NCBI GenBank assembly: GCA_947456815.1 | Contig: CANGTL010000024.1 | Location: forward strand, 1-38,341 | Length of the DNA stretch: 38,341 bases | Reading direction: 5' to 3' | Origin: Flavobacteriaceae bacterium | GTDB lineage: Bacteria; Bacteroidota; Bacteroidia; Flavobacteriales; Flavobacteriaceae | In this document: positions 23,247 through 32,715 of the stretch, piece by piece | Position numbering within the stretch: position 1 is the stretch's first letter | Layout: every line of letters begins with the position of its first letter | Program-made: the position numbers and the translations under genes | Notes under the pieces: generated by a model | Told to the model about the DNA's origin: nothing | Database searches by the model: none | What the model saw: only the letters and a program-made list of their open reading frames with translations

Positions 23247-26057
23247 ATGATTAAAGGAGACATTTCTACTCTTGAACCTAAGAAAAACATCATCATAAAA
23301 GGCGCTCAAGTTCATAATCTAAAAAATCTTGACGTAGCAATTCCGAGAAACAAATTGGTCGTAATTACTGGTTTATCAGGATCTGGAAAATCCTCATTAG
23401 CATTCGACACCTTATATGCGGAAGGTCAGCGCAGGTATGTGGAAAGCTTGTCTTCGTATGCGCGTCAATTCCTAGGAAGATTAGACAAACCAAAAGTAGA
23501 ATACATAAAAGGAATTGCACCGGCAATTGCAATCGAACAAAAAGTAAATACAACAAATGCAAGATCAACTGTTGGAACGTCAACAGAAATTTATGATTAC
23601 TTAAAGTTACTATACGCAAGAATAGGAAGAACTTATTCCCCAATTTCTAATCAAGAAGTCAAAAAAAATACGGTCAGTGACGTCATAAATACTGTTAAGA
23701 CTCTTGAAATTGATAGCAAATGGTTACTGCTTGCTCCTATTCATTTGGAACAGGGTAGAAAGTTAGAAGACAAGCTCCAAGCGCTTTTACAACAAGGATT
23801 TGCCAGAATTGTAGTAGATTCTTCGGTAATTCGATTAGACGAAATGGCAAGTGAACTTGATACTCTTAAAACAAAGAAACAAAAAGATGTATTTCTTGTT
23901 GTCGACCGTATTGTTGTAAAAGAAGAAGAAGAATTTTACAATCGTCTGTCCGACGCAGTTCAAACAGCTTTCTTCGAAGGAAAAGGCATTTGCTTATTAC
24001 AAGAATTGGAAACAAAAAGAAAATTCACTTTCAGCAATAACTTTGAACTTGACGGTATTACTTTCTTAGAACCAAATGTTCATTTATTCAGTTTTAATAA
24101 TCCATATGGAGCTTGTCCTGTTTGCGAAGGCTACGGAAACATCATAGGCATAGATCCAGAACTAGTAGTGCCAAACACAGCATTATCAGTATTCGAGAAC
24201 GCCCTTTTTCCTTGGCGAGGTGAAAGCATGAGTTGGTATCGAGACGAATTGGTTAACAATGCCTACAAATTTGATTTTCCAATCCACAAGCCATTTTATC
24301 AGCTTTCAGATGAACAAAAACAGCTAATATGGACAGGAAACGAGTATTTTCAAGGTTTAAATGATTTCTTCAAGGAATTGGAGGAAAAAAATTACAAGAT
24401 TCAAAATCGGGTCATGTTGTCTCGCTATCGTGGCAAAACTAAATGTCACTCTTGCAAAGGAAAACGCCTTCGGATTGAAGCTTCGTACGTCAAGATCGAA
24501 AGTAAGACCATTTCTGATTTAGTGGATTTGCCTATCCGAAATTTGGTGTCTTTCTTCAGCGAAATAAGGCTTAGTGAGTTTGACCAAAAAGTAGCGAAGC
24601 GACTCTTGATCGAAATCAACAATAGACTCAATTTTTTAGTAGATGTAGGCTTGGATTATCTCACGCTAAACCGTAATTCTGCAACGTTATCTGGTGGTGA
24701 ATCGCAGCGTATCAATCTTGCTACTTCATTAGGAAGTAGCCTAGTGGGTTCGATGTATATTTTAGACGAACCTAGTATTGGCTTGCATCCAAAAGACACC
24801 GAAAGATTAATAAAAGTTTTACTTTCACTTCGCGACTTAGGGAATACCGTAATAGTTGTCGAACACGATGAAGATATCATGAAGGCCGCTGATATGATTA
24901 TTGATATTGGTCCAGAGGCGGGCACTTTTGGCGGAAAGTTGGTTGCTCAAGGTACGTTTGAGGAAATATTGAAATCTGATTCGCTCACCGCCAATTATCT
25001 AAATGGGATGCTAGAAATTGCCGTTCCTAAGGCCAGAAGAAAATGGGCAAACTATATAGAAATACTAGGCGCTCGTGAAAATAATTTACAAAACATAGAT
25101 GTTAGGTTTCCTTTAGAAGTACTAACTGTAATCACTGGAGTTTCTGGAAGCGGGAAAAGCACCTTAGTGAAGAAAATTCTGTATCCTGCAATGCAAAAGA
25201 AACTAGATGGAGTCGGAGAAAAAGCGGGTCAATTTAGCGAAATGCAAGGCTATTATCATAAAATTCGCCACATCGAATACATAGACCAAAATCCAATTGG
25301 AAGAAGTTCTCGTTCTAATCCCGTCACCTATATCAAGGCGTACGACGATATTAGAGACTTATTTGCCAAAGAAAAATTATCAAAAATACGGGGTTATATG
25401 CCCAAACATTTCTCATTTAACGTCGATGGTGGTCGCTGTGAAACCTGCAGCGGAGAAGGATCTATTAACGTCGAGATGGTTTTTATGGCAGACGTGCATT
25501 TGCCTTGCGACACTTGTGGTGGCAAACGTTTCAAAAAAGAAATTCTCGAAGTACATTTTGAAGGAAAAAACATCGACAATATTCTAACAATGACCATCGA
25601 CGATGCAATCTCCTTTTTTAATGATACCAAGCAACAAAAAATTGTGCAGAAGTTACAGCCATTACAAGACGTTGGCCTAGGATACGTACAATTGGGACAA
25701 TCTTCGTCGACACTATCAGGCGGTGAAGCACAACGAATAAAACTGGCAACATTTCTAGTGAAAGGAAATACGAAGGAAAAAGCGCTTTTTGTATTTGATG
25801 AACCTACAACAGGGTTGCATTTTCACGATATCAAGAAATTATTGGCGTCTTTTGAGGCACTAATAGAAAACGGGCACTCTATTATCGTAATCGAGCACAA
25901 TCTTGATCTTATAAAATGCGCAGACCATATTATCGATTTAGGACCGGAAGGAGGAGAAAACGGCGGGCAATTGTTAGGTATTGGTACGCCCGAAGAATTA
26001 GCTAAAAACAAATTGTCAATAACTGGAAAGTACCTAAAGGCAAAATTACAGCATTAG
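23247..26057 (+). CDS. uvrA: Excinuclease ABC subunit A
   Basis: This 936-residue subunit is the damage-recognition ATPase of nucleotide-excision repair; it dimerises and loads UvrB. Two ABC ATPase halves are visible: Walker A GLSGSGKS (42-49) and GVSGSGKS (631-638), and signatures LSGGESQ (481-487) and LSGGEAQ (823-829). Zn sites are Cys290/293/400/403 and Cys731/734/754/757. All are intact and the length is standard. It has its own -7 element. Its stop overlaps that of the convergent gene by 4 bases. No terminator is evident between them. Confidence 0.98.
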   Translation: MIKGDISTLEPKKNIIIKGAQVHNLKNLDVAIPRNKLVVITGLSGSGKSSLAFDTLYAEGQRRYVESLSSYARQFLGRLDKPKVEYIKGIAPAIAIEQKVNTTNARSTVGTSTEIYDYLKLLYARIGRTYSPISNQEVKKNTVSDVINTVKTLEIDSKWLLLAPIHLEQGRKLEDKLQALLQQGFARIVVDSSVIRLDEMASELDTLKTKKQKDVFLVVDRIVVKEEEEFYNRLSDAVQTAFFEGKGICLLQELETKRKFTFSNNFELDGITFLEPNVHLFSFNNPYGACPVCEGYGNIIGIDPELVVPNTALSVFENALFPWRGESMSWYRDELVNNAYKFDFPIHKPFYQLSDEQKQLIWTGNEYFQGLNDFFKELEEKNYKIQNRVMLSRYRGKTKCHSCKGKRLRIEASYVKIESKTISDLVDLPIRNLVSFFSEIRLSEFDQKVAKRLLIEINNRLNFLVDVGLDYLTLNRNSATLSGGESQRINLATSLGSSLVGSMYILDEPSIGLHPKDTERLIKVLLSLRDLGNTVIVVEHDEDIMKAADMIIDIGPEAGTFGGKLVAQGTFEEILKSDSLTANYLNGMLEIAVPKARRKWANYIEILGARENNLQNIDVRFPLEVLTVITGVSGSGKSTLVKKILYPAMQKKLDGVGEKAGQFSEMQGYYHKIRHIEYIDQNPIGRSSRSNPVTYIKAYDDIRDLFAKEKLSKIRGYMPKHFSFNVDGGRCETCSGEGSINVEMVFMADVHLPCDTCGGKRFKKEILEVHFEGKNIDNILTMTIDDAISFFNDTKQQKIVQKLQPLQDVGLGYVQLGQSSSTLSGGEAQRIKLATFLVKGNTKEKALFVFDEPTTGLHFHDIKKLLASFEALIENGHSIIVIEHNLDLIKCADHIIDLGPEGGENGGQLLGIGTPEELAKNKLSITGKYLKAKLQH

Positions 26058-26491
26058 TCTGGAACGTCTATTTCGTCTCCTTCAAAGAATAAATTAAAAA
26101 CAAAAATCTTTACGTAACGCGTTTCATTGCTCTCGAATGAATACGTAATTTTCTTCTTTTTATGATCTAGCGAAAGTTTTCCTCTTGCACTTTTGGATCT
26201 TAAAATCCAAGTTGAAATTCCTTCTTCATCAACAGAATAATTCACAATCGATCCGTGGTATAACCTAGTTTTTCCATCATCGGTTAGTGCCATAACAATA
26301 TAGCCACTATTCTTGGTGTTAATTTCACGAATGTCTATTACAGAAGTTTCATATTCTGTGTCTTTTAAATCATAGGCGTCTTTCTCTTGATTCCAAGCGT
26401 AGAACAACCTACTATCTGATTGAAAACGTCTTTGATCGTTAATCTTCGTAGGCATAGTTTGAGAAGTCGCAATAATACCTATCAAAAGCAA
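26054..26491 (-). CDS. Small exported protein with unusual start codon
   Basis: This protein of about 145 residues (from TTG at 26491) has a beta-rich domain ending in a Phe/Asp-rich tail. A signal-peptide-like sequence TKLITSFLLLIGIIATSQ lies upstream, but only if translation begins at ATT (26515) or CTG (26506), since the TTG at 26491 is inside its hydrophobic core. No ATG lies between the in-frame TAG at 26522-26524 and the hydrophobic stretch. The coordinates given use TTG as a conservative choice; the true start is probably between 26491 and 26521. Function unknown. It converges with uvrA and has its own promoter at 26534-26565. Confidence 0.65.
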   Translation of the reverse strand: MLLIGIIATSQTMPTKINDQRRFQSDSRLFYAWNQEKDAYDLKDTEYETSVIDIREINTKNSGYIVMALTDDGKTRLYHGSIVNYSVDEEGISTWILRSKSARGKLSLDHKKKKITYSFESNETRYVKIFVFNLFFEGDEIDVPD

Positions 26492-26533
26492 AAAACTAGT
26501 TATCAGCTTAGTAATCGTTTTCTAAATTTTTTC

Positions 26534-26565
26534 CAAAAGTACAAAAATGGTTCAAAAGAAAACAA
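26534..26565 (-). promoter_or_regulatory. Promoter TTG-N21-TACTTTTG on minus
   Basis: TTG (26563-26565) and the perfect -7 element TACTTTTG (26534-26541) are 21 bp apart on the minus strand. Transcription would begin near 26527, a few bases before the in-frame TAG. The message therefore has almost no leader, and the start codon must lie between about 26521 and 26491. Confidence 0.6.
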
Positions 26566-26687
26566 GTATAAAAAAAATACTCAGCGAAACTAAAGAGCAT
26601 CAATTAAAATTATGAAATCACTGCAAAACAGCACTTTAACTTAGAATTGTGAAGTAATCTTACATTAACCATTTTCTGTATTTATTT

Positions 26688-26705
26688 TTGGCACACCAAT
26701 TGAAA
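26688..26705 (+). promoter_or_regulatory. Sigma-54-like promoter
   Basis: The sequence TTGGCACACCAATTGAAA has a -24 GG (26690-26691) and a -12 TTGA (26700-26703) separated by the sigma-54 spacing. The consensus would be TTGC at the -12. It lies 57 bases before the ATG at 26762, and this gene has no good TAnnTTTG element (only TACTTTG near 26752). Confidence 0.55.
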
Positions 26706-26761
26706 TCGGCCTTACAAGTACAGAAACGAATTCGGTACATTAATTCCTAATACTTTGAATC

Positions 26762-27304
26762 ATGAAAAAAATTACACTACTATTTACTGTCATTTTTCTA
26801 CTAGGAAATACAGTGCAAGCGCAAGTACGCTCTTTGACAGCAGCAAACAATCACCGAATTGACATTGACGAACCAATCTACTTCAACGAAAGAGGCATTG
26901 ATTTCTTTGTTTTCCCAAATGGAGAATTCGATTTTAATACAGAGCCAAATACCGATGGTGATATCATCTACAGAAAAGGAAGGAGAAACTGCAATTCAAA
27001 TGTTGGTGTGCTGATAGAGCACGATAACCAAGGTAGAGTTAGACGAATTGGAAATGTGTTCTTAAATTACGATTTTCAAAACCGAATCAAACGAATTGGA
27101 AGTATTTACATGAAATATAACCGATTCGCCCTAACTCAAATTGGCGGCATGAAATTGATTTATAATTATCATGGTGAATTGATAAATACTATTGGTTTTG
27201 TAAAAGGAAATTGTATTCGGTACGGTTATTGTTACACAAATAGCGAAGATGACAATAAAGAATATTCGTCATATTATTTTCGAAAAAATGGGTTAAGAAA
27301 ATAA
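26762..27304 (+). CDS. Small secreted protein of a flavobacterial family, likely sigma-54 controlled
   Basis: This 180-residue protein has a Sec signal peptide (about 1-21, cleavage after VQAQ). The mature part has repeated short motifs around RIGNVFLNYDFQNRIKRIGSIYMKYNRFALTQIGGMK, giving IG.(V/I)(F/Y)..Y repeats of about 15 residues. I recall related small secreted proteins in Flavobacteria but no known function. The likely promoter is the sigma-54-like site upstream. It ends at a strong terminator shared in position with the next convergent gene. Confidence 0.8.
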   Translation: MKKITLLFTVIFLLGNTVQAQVRSLTAANNHRIDIDEPIYFNERGIDFFVFPNGEFDFNTEPNTDGDIIYRKGRRNCNSNVGVLIEHDNQGRVRRIGNVFLNYDFQNRIKRIGSIYMKYNRFALTQIGGMKLIYNYHGELINTIGFVKGNCIRYGYCYTNSEDDNKEYSSYYFRKNGLRK

Positions 27305-27325
27305 AAATTGGGTTTGTTTTGGTTG

Positions 27326-27364
27326 AATCCCGCAAGTATTGATAGTACTTGCGGGATTTTTTTT
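27326..27364 (+). terminator. Strong Rho-independent terminator
   Basis: A 13-bp perfect stem (27326-27338 with 27346-27358) and 7-nt loop are followed by eight T. It ends the 26762 transcript and abuts the end of the convergent flippase gene. Confidence 0.9.
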
Positions 27365-28844
27365 ATGGGTTCTTCTTTAAAATAATGCCCAATTTCTCTA
27401 AAAATGAATGGATAACTTCATTAATCTCATTCGAAATCTTCCATGTATAGTTAAGATAAACGTATGCAATTGTGATCAGCGTGGATTTTAAGATAATATT
27501 TACGACTGCATGAAAAGGAAAGTCCCAAAAATAAAATGCGAAAAACACCACTGTGATGATGCCCAAAGATTGAACCGTTTTCTTGGTAAATGGAAACAAA
27601 TCCATTTTCTTAACAACAAACCAAAGTTTAATAGAGTTGTATACAATTACAGAAATGAGAGTCGCCAACGCAGCTCCATCAATTCCGTACATTGGAATAA
27701 ATAGCATATTCAAAACAATCATCATAAACACTAAGAGCAACCCGAAAAAAAGCACCCATTTATAGTACTTTGTATTGAGAATGATTGCATTGTTATTTCC
27801 CAATATGACATCGTAAAATTTTGATAAACCGATAAGAAAAACAACCAAAATTCCACCGCTGTACTCCTGAGGAATCAACTGATAAATTTCTTTAATATTC
27901 AAAAAAACACCCAACATTACAAAACCGCCGAAAACTTGCAAATTTATGGCGCTTTTTTGATACAAATCACTGAGTTCTTCTTGTTTATTCTCTGTAATCA
28001 ACTTAGCTGTAATGGGATAGATGATTTGCAACATCGCTCTACTTGGTACAGCAATTACAGTAGCAATAAAAATAGCCACAGAATACAAGGCGTTGCTTCC
28101 GATGTTTTCGTAGGCGGGAATCATAACCTTATCAAAATCCATCAGCAATACCGCAACGCTTCCTGAGAGAATGATAAAGAATGAATACCCGAAAATCTCT
28201 TTAAAATTATGCGGAATCGAAAATGAAAATACCGGCATTTTTACGTGCAAGGCATAAGTCTTCATAACCAAAAATTGAAGGAAATAAGCAACTACCAAAC
28301 CGTAGATAAATCCGTCTTTAGTAAGCCAACTAAGATGCACCGCAAAGAGCATAAAAAAAACAACAATACGAACTAACACCTCGCTGATAAAGTTGCCAAA
28401 TACAGACTGCATATGCACTTTTACCCAAGCGTAATAAACTTCAAAATATCCCATACAAATTCCTATAATTGGAACCAGCCACAAAAAAGGTTTGACCGTC
28501 GGATTTTCTTTTAAAATATAAAAAGCTATTTGATCATAGAAAAAATAAGTAATAGAAGTTATGGGTACAATCAACAATAAAGGCATCCATAGCATAAAAC
28601 TCAGAAACTTTTCGCGTTCCTGCTCCGAAGTACATTTTGAATAATATCGTATCAATGTATTATGCACCCCGAAAGCCATCAACGGCATCATAATATTTGC
28701 AGCCGAAAGCAAAAACGCCACCATACCATAATGTGTTTTTCCTAAGAAATTGGTGTATAAAAACAATGCATTTACGGCGCCAATCCCAAACCCGACATAG
28801 GTAATCACTGTATTCTTGATTGATTGATGCATTACAATTCCCAT
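27363..28844 (-). CDS. Oligosaccharide flippase (Wzx-like, polysaccharide biosynthesis membrane protein)
   Basis: This 493-residue inner-membrane protein has about 12-14 hydrophobic helices, in the pattern of MOP-family flippases that move lipid-linked oligosaccharides across the membrane. It starts with an amphipathic helix and SIKNTVITYVGFGIGAVNALFLYTNFLG (about 8-35), typical of polysaccharide biosynthesis family members. It is the last gene of a minus-strand cluster with a glycosyltransferase (13 bases upstream) and YfhO. This context supports a role in surface polysaccharide export. A second Met at residue 5 is an alternative start. Confidence 0.88.
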   Translation of the reverse strand: MGIVMHQSIKNTVITYVGFGIGAVNALFLYTNFLGKTHYGMVAFLLSAANIMMPLMAFGVHNTLIRYYSKCTSEQEREKFLSFMLWMPLLLIVPITSITYFFYDQIAFYILKENPTVKPFLWLVPIIGICMGYFEVYYAWVKVHMQSVFGNFISEVLVRIVVFFMLFAVHLSWLTKDGFIYGLVVAYFLQFLVMKTYALHVKMPVFSFSIPHNFKEIFGYSFFIILSGSVAVLLMDFDKVMIPAYENIGSNALYSVAIFIATVIAVPSRAMLQIIYPITAKLITENKQEELSDLYQKSAINLQVFGGFVMLGVFLNIKEIYQLIPQEYSGGILVVFLIGLSKFYDVILGNNNAIILNTKYYKWVLFFGLLLVFMMIVLNMLFIPMYGIDGAALATLISVIVYNSIKLWFVVKKMDLFPFTKKTVQSLGIITVVFFAFYFWDFPFHAVVNIILKSTLITIAYVYLNYTWKISNEINEVIHSFLEKLGIILKKNP

Positions 28845-28857
28845 AGGTCTACGGCTT

Positions 28858-30153
28858 TTAATTTTGGACTTTAGGATGGTGAATTATGTCCGATAATTCT
28901 TCTGTTAATTTTCTTCTGGAATAGGCTTCTATACCAACGGCATTTACACTTAATCTCCCTTCCAAATAGGAATTATAAAAACTAAGAATTGATTCCTTCA
29001 ACGCCATTTTCTGCGAATAATCAAAAAATAAACCTGTATTCGTTTTGGCTATAATCTCCGAAAAATCAGATCCCAGTGGACCTACAGCAAGTATTGGTCT
29101 ACCTGCTGCCATATACTCAAATAATTTTCCAGGAATAATACTAATCGTATTCTTTGAGTTAATCTCAATCAATAGCAATATTTGAGATTTCCTTTGCTGA
29201 ATTAATGCCTCTTGATGAGAAACATAACCCAGTAGATTTAGAAATTTGTCGAGATCATAGCTCTTTATGGTTTCGATGACGTCATTGCTAATGGTTCCGA
29301 TTAATTTCAATTCTAAATGCTCTGAAAAACTTGGAATCTCAGTGACCAATTCTGCCAAGCACTGCCACAAAATAACGGGATTTCTCTCGGAAAGCAGCGA
29401 CCCTATATGTGCTAAACTAAACTTCTTATCTAGATCTTGTTTTGAGATTTTCTCTTCATCGTACCCGTTTGTAATTACTGAAATTGGTTTTGTTGTTTTT
29501 CTAATAAACTCCAACCTTGTGCTCTGGCTGGTAACCAATATCTCATCCGCTGTAGTAAGAACTTTTGATTCTAGTGCTATATGCTTCTTCATGGAAGAAT
29601 TCGATAGTTTTAGTTGACGATGATAACCAATGTTAATCCAAGGGTCACGGAAATCAGCAATCCAGCGCACAGGCAACTGTTGTCGCAACTTTAATCCAAT
29701 TAAGTGCAAACTATGCGGTGGACCTGTTGTGATTATGGTGTCAACTTCGTTTTCAACGATATACTTTTTCAAATAAACGACAGATGGCTTTACCCAAAGA
29801 ACCCGTGCGTCTGGAATAAACAAATTACCGCGAATCCAAAGCAATAATTTCTCCAATCGCGACTGCTTGTCGCTACTCGGAATTATGCCTGAGCTAATCT
29901 TCTTTGTTTTGTTTTTAGAGAAAAAAGAAGCCAATCCATATGGCTCGATGATACGTTTCTTAAGAACAATCACTGAATCAGAAACCTCACGAGCCAAGTC
30001 TTCATCAATAATTGGATAGGAAGGATTCTCAGGAACATATACAATTGGCTGAATGCCAAAATCTGGTAAATACTTCACGAATTTTAACCAACGTTGTACT
30101 CCTGGCCCTCCGGCCGGTGGGAAATAATACGCAATGACTAAGACCTTCTTCAT
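28858..30153 (-). CDS. Glycosyltransferase, GT4-like family
   Basis: This 431-residue GT-B-fold glycosyltransferase has the N-terminal YYFPPAGGPGVQRWLKF (9-25), typical of the acceptor-side Gly-rich loop. The middle has TTGPPHS (142-148) and ADFRDPW (166-172). The C-terminal nucleotide-sugar site is PGKLFEYMAAGRP (341-353), with Glu346 as the expected donor-contacting acid. It lies 38 bases after yfhO and 13 before the flippase, so the cluster probably builds one glycan. The sugar specificity is not predictable. Confidence 0.92.
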   Translation of the reverse strand: MKKVLVIAYYFPPAGGPGVQRWLKFVKYLPDFGIQPIVYVPENPSYPIIDEDLAREVSDSVIVLKKRIIEPYGLASFFSKNKTKKISSGIIPSSDKQSRLEKLLLWIRGNLFIPDARVLWVKPSVVYLKKYIVENEVDTIITTGPPHSLHLIGLKLRQQLPVRWIADFRDPWINIGYHRQLKLSNSSMKKHIALESKVLTTADEILVTSQSTRLEFIRKTTKPISVITNGYDEEKISKQDLDKKFSLAHIGSLLSERNPVILWQCLAELVTEIPSFSEHLELKLIGTISNDVIETIKSYDLDKFLNLLGYVSHQEALIQQRKSQILLLIEINSKNTISIIPGKLFEYMAAGRPILAVGPLGSDFSEIIAKTNTGLFFDYSQKMALKESILSFYNSYLEGRLSVNAVGIEAYSRRKLTEELSDIIHHPKVQN

Positions 30154-30191
30154 AGGATTTAATTCGTAAATAATTGAACTTTTACGACAAT

Positions 30192-32621
30192 TTACTCCTT
30201 GTTATTGTACCACAATTGCCTTCTCTCGAAGTACAAGCCTCCAACAATCAATAGAACAATTCCAACTGAACTTGCCAATGCGATTGTACTTCCTGTTTTT
30301 ACTACTTCAGGTTCAAATTTAAACACTATTGTATGTTTGCCTCTTGGAATCTCCATCGCTCTCAAAACATAGTCCGCTCTAAAATGTGGCACCTTAACGC
30401 CGTCCAGATATGCATTCCAACCTTCTGCATAATACATTTCTGAAAAAACTGCTAAACCATCATGCGAATTATTTGAGGTGTATGCCAAAATATTAGGCTG
30501 ATATTTCTGAAGGACAATAGTAGCCAATGTGTCTTTGACAAAATCAGCTTTTACCTGCAATGTTCCCAGTTCTTTTCGATTGATTACCGCTACTTCTTTA
30601 GTTGGAATTCTATTCAAAGCTTTCATCTCATCGTCAGCCTTTTGAACAAATTTCACTTTTTGAACAAACCACGCATTGCCATTATGCTGTGGGTTTAAAG
30701 TCGGAATCTGTTTGCCTTCTTTATCAGTTTGAATAATATATTTCACATTCAACATATCCAGAACTTCCATATTGTTCTTTGCAATTTGATAGTCAAACAA
30801 CTGTTGCATTCTCCTTGGTTTTGCTGCATGGTAGCCTCCAATCGATTTATGAAAATACGAAGCGCGTGCACTCGACATATTTCCGTCAACTTCAAATACG
30901 CGATAATGCGTGGTGTCTTGAAGAATCATATCGTCGGCTTCGGTTGATTGAAAAGGCATATCGACTTCTCTAGCACTCACAAAATCACTACTGCTAACAT
31001 AATTTTTATCAATAAAGAAAAGATCAAATACCATTAAAGCTCCTACCAAAACAATCGCAGTATTCTTTGCCAAACGATCTTTTGTATAGATCCAAAACAA
31101 AACCGATACGAGCAGTATGAAAAATCCGGATCGCAATAAATCTGCTAGAAACATGGTTTTTCGATCTGACTTCAATGCATCTACGAACTGAGGCCCGTAG
31201 CTTTCTCTAAAATACGAATCTGAACCGCCTGAGAAGTCAAATGACCCTTTGAATACAAATAACAAAGCCAAGATTCCCAAACCGATTGCACTCGACTGCC
31301 ACAATACTTTCCATTGTCTGTCTTTCTCCGCTTTGAAAAAATAGTGCAATCCTAGAATGGCCAGAGCAGGAGCACATAATTCCAGAATTACTTGAATCGA
31401 AGAAACTGCTCTAAATTTATTATACATCGGAACATAATCAATACAGAAATCTGTCAATACTGGGAAATTTTTTCCCCATGACAGCAATAGCGAAAGCAGC
31501 GCTGCACTAAGTAAGGCATACTTAATTCTTCTTTTCACCGCAAAAAGCGCAACGATACACAAAAAGAAAACCACCGATCCTATATAGGCTGGTGCAGCAA
31601 CAATAGGCTGATCTCCCCAATATGTTGGCATCGCTGACACAAAATCTTTGGCTTGGGCTTCTGGAACATTTTGACTTAAAATAAACTCATACATTGCTCC
31701 ATCGGTTCCGACATTTTCGCTATTTGAACCTCCAAAAATTCGCGGCGCCAAAAGATTTAGACTTTCCAAGATGCCATAGCTATATTCTGTTATATAATCG
31801 TTGGACATGGCGTTCTTAGTCAAATTTTTTGATCCATCGGCATTAAAAGTCAATTCGCTTTTGTCGCGTGTACTATATTTTGCATATTCTGAAGTAGCCA
31901 GCAAATTAGTCGCATTTGAACCAATCGCCAATATTCCGGCAATTGCAAACACGCCAAAAACTTTAGCAATGGTTAAATACTCCTTTTCCTTTATAAAATG
32001 GTAGAGGTAAAAACAAGAAACAACCAGAAGTAGCAGTAACAAGTAATACGTCATCTGAAAGTGATTCGCATTAATTTCAAGGGCTGCCGCCAGCATCGTT
32101 AAAATTCCGCCCAGGACAAAGCGCTTTTTATAGACAAGTAATACGCCCGCTAAAACTAAAGGCATATAGGCAATCGCATGTGCTTTTGCATTATGTCCGA
32201 CGCCTAAGATGATGATCAAATAAGTAGAAAATCCGAATGCTAATGCACCAAAAAAAGCTTGCAATGGCTCGATTTTCAGCACAAGAAGTAGGACATAGAA
32301 CCCTATGAAATAGAGAAATAAATAATCCGCGGGTCTTGGCAAAAATCGCAAAACATGATCTAATTTGCTCATGTACTCATGCGGATAATTAGCACCTAGC
32401 TGATAAGTGGGCATACCACCGAACGCCGAATTAGTCCAATATGGTTCTGCATTATTCGAAGCTCGAAAATCATTTTGCTCTTTGGCCATGCCAGTATACT
32501 GAACGATATCTGATTGAAAAATCTTTTTCCCTTGAAGTACAGGGTAGAAGTAAATGCAAGAAACAAGAATAAATCCAACGACAATTGCAGCGTGGACATA
32601 AAATTTATTGAGTAGATTCAT
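30192..32621 (-). CDS. YfhO-family membrane protein
   Basis: This 809-residue polytopic protein has about 12-13 helices and a large extracytoplasmic domain (about 545-775) before the final helix (about 779-800). In Firmicutes, YfhO is linked to glycosylation of lipoteichoic acid; here it is likely a GT-C-type glycosyltransferase. The family blocks SKLDHVLRFLPRPADYLF in the first loop and HKSIGGYHAAKPRRMQQL (after about 595) are present. It starts a minus-strand operon with a glycosyltransferase and a flippase. Its promoter region is bracketed by a 10-bp inverted repeat. Confidence 0.88.
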   Translation of the reverse strand: MNLLNKFYVHAAIVVGFILVSCIYFYPVLQGKKIFQSDIVQYTGMAKEQNDFRASNNAEPYWTNSAFGGMPTYQLGANYPHEYMSKLDHVLRFLPRPADYLFLYFIGFYVLLLVLKIEPLQAFFGALAFGFSTYLIIILGVGHNAKAHAIAYMPLVLAGVLLVYKKRFVLGGILTMLAAALEINANHFQMTYYLLLLLLVVSCFYLYHFIKEKEYLTIAKVFGVFAIAGILAIGSNATNLLATSEYAKYSTRDKSELTFNADGSKNLTKNAMSNDYITEYSYGILESLNLLAPRIFGGSNSENVGTDGAMYEFILSQNVPEAQAKDFVSAMPTYWGDQPIVAAPAYIGSVVFFLCIVALFAVKRRIKYALLSAALLSLLLSWGKNFPVLTDFCIDYVPMYNKFRAVSSIQVILELCAPALAILGLHYFFKAEKDRQWKVLWQSSAIGLGILALLFVFKGSFDFSGGSDSYFRESYGPQFVDALKSDRKTMFLADLLRSGFFILLVSVLFWIYTKDRLAKNTAIVLVGALMVFDLFFIDKNYVSSSDFVSAREVDMPFQSTEADDMILQDTTHYRVFEVDGNMSSARASYFHKSIGGYHAAKPRRMQQLFDYQIAKNNMEVLDMLNVKYIIQTDKEGKQIPTLNPQHNGNAWFVQKVKFVQKADDEMKALNRIPTKEVAVINRKELGTLQVKADFVKDTLATIVLQKYQPNILAYTSNNSHDGLAVFSEMYYAEGWNAYLDGVKVPHFRADYVLRAMEIPRGKHTIVFKFEPEVVKTGSTIALASSVGIVLLIVGGLYFERRQLWYNNKE

Positions 32622-32646
32622 AATAAGAAGTGCGCCATTGCGCTAA

Positions 32647-32695
32647 TTCGTTTACATTATATCAGCCAAAAATAGTCAAAAAAAGTGTAAACGAA
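32647..32695. promoter_or_regulatory. Inverted repeat bracketing the yfhO -7 element
   Basis: The arms TTCGTTTACA (32647-32656) and TGTAAACGAA (32686-32695) are perfect 10-bp complements separated by 29 bases. The minus-strand -7 element TATTTTTG (32667-32674) lies between them. This arrangement suggests a regulator dimer on each side or a looping operator; a terminator is less likely because of the long loop. Confidence 0.5.
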
Positions 32696-32715
32696 AGGTC
32701 GAAAAGGAAATCCAA

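Noticed and set aside
26762..27304. A normal TAnnTTTG promoter for this gene
   Set aside because: The only candidate near 26752 reads TACTTTG, one base short, and lies almost on the start codon.
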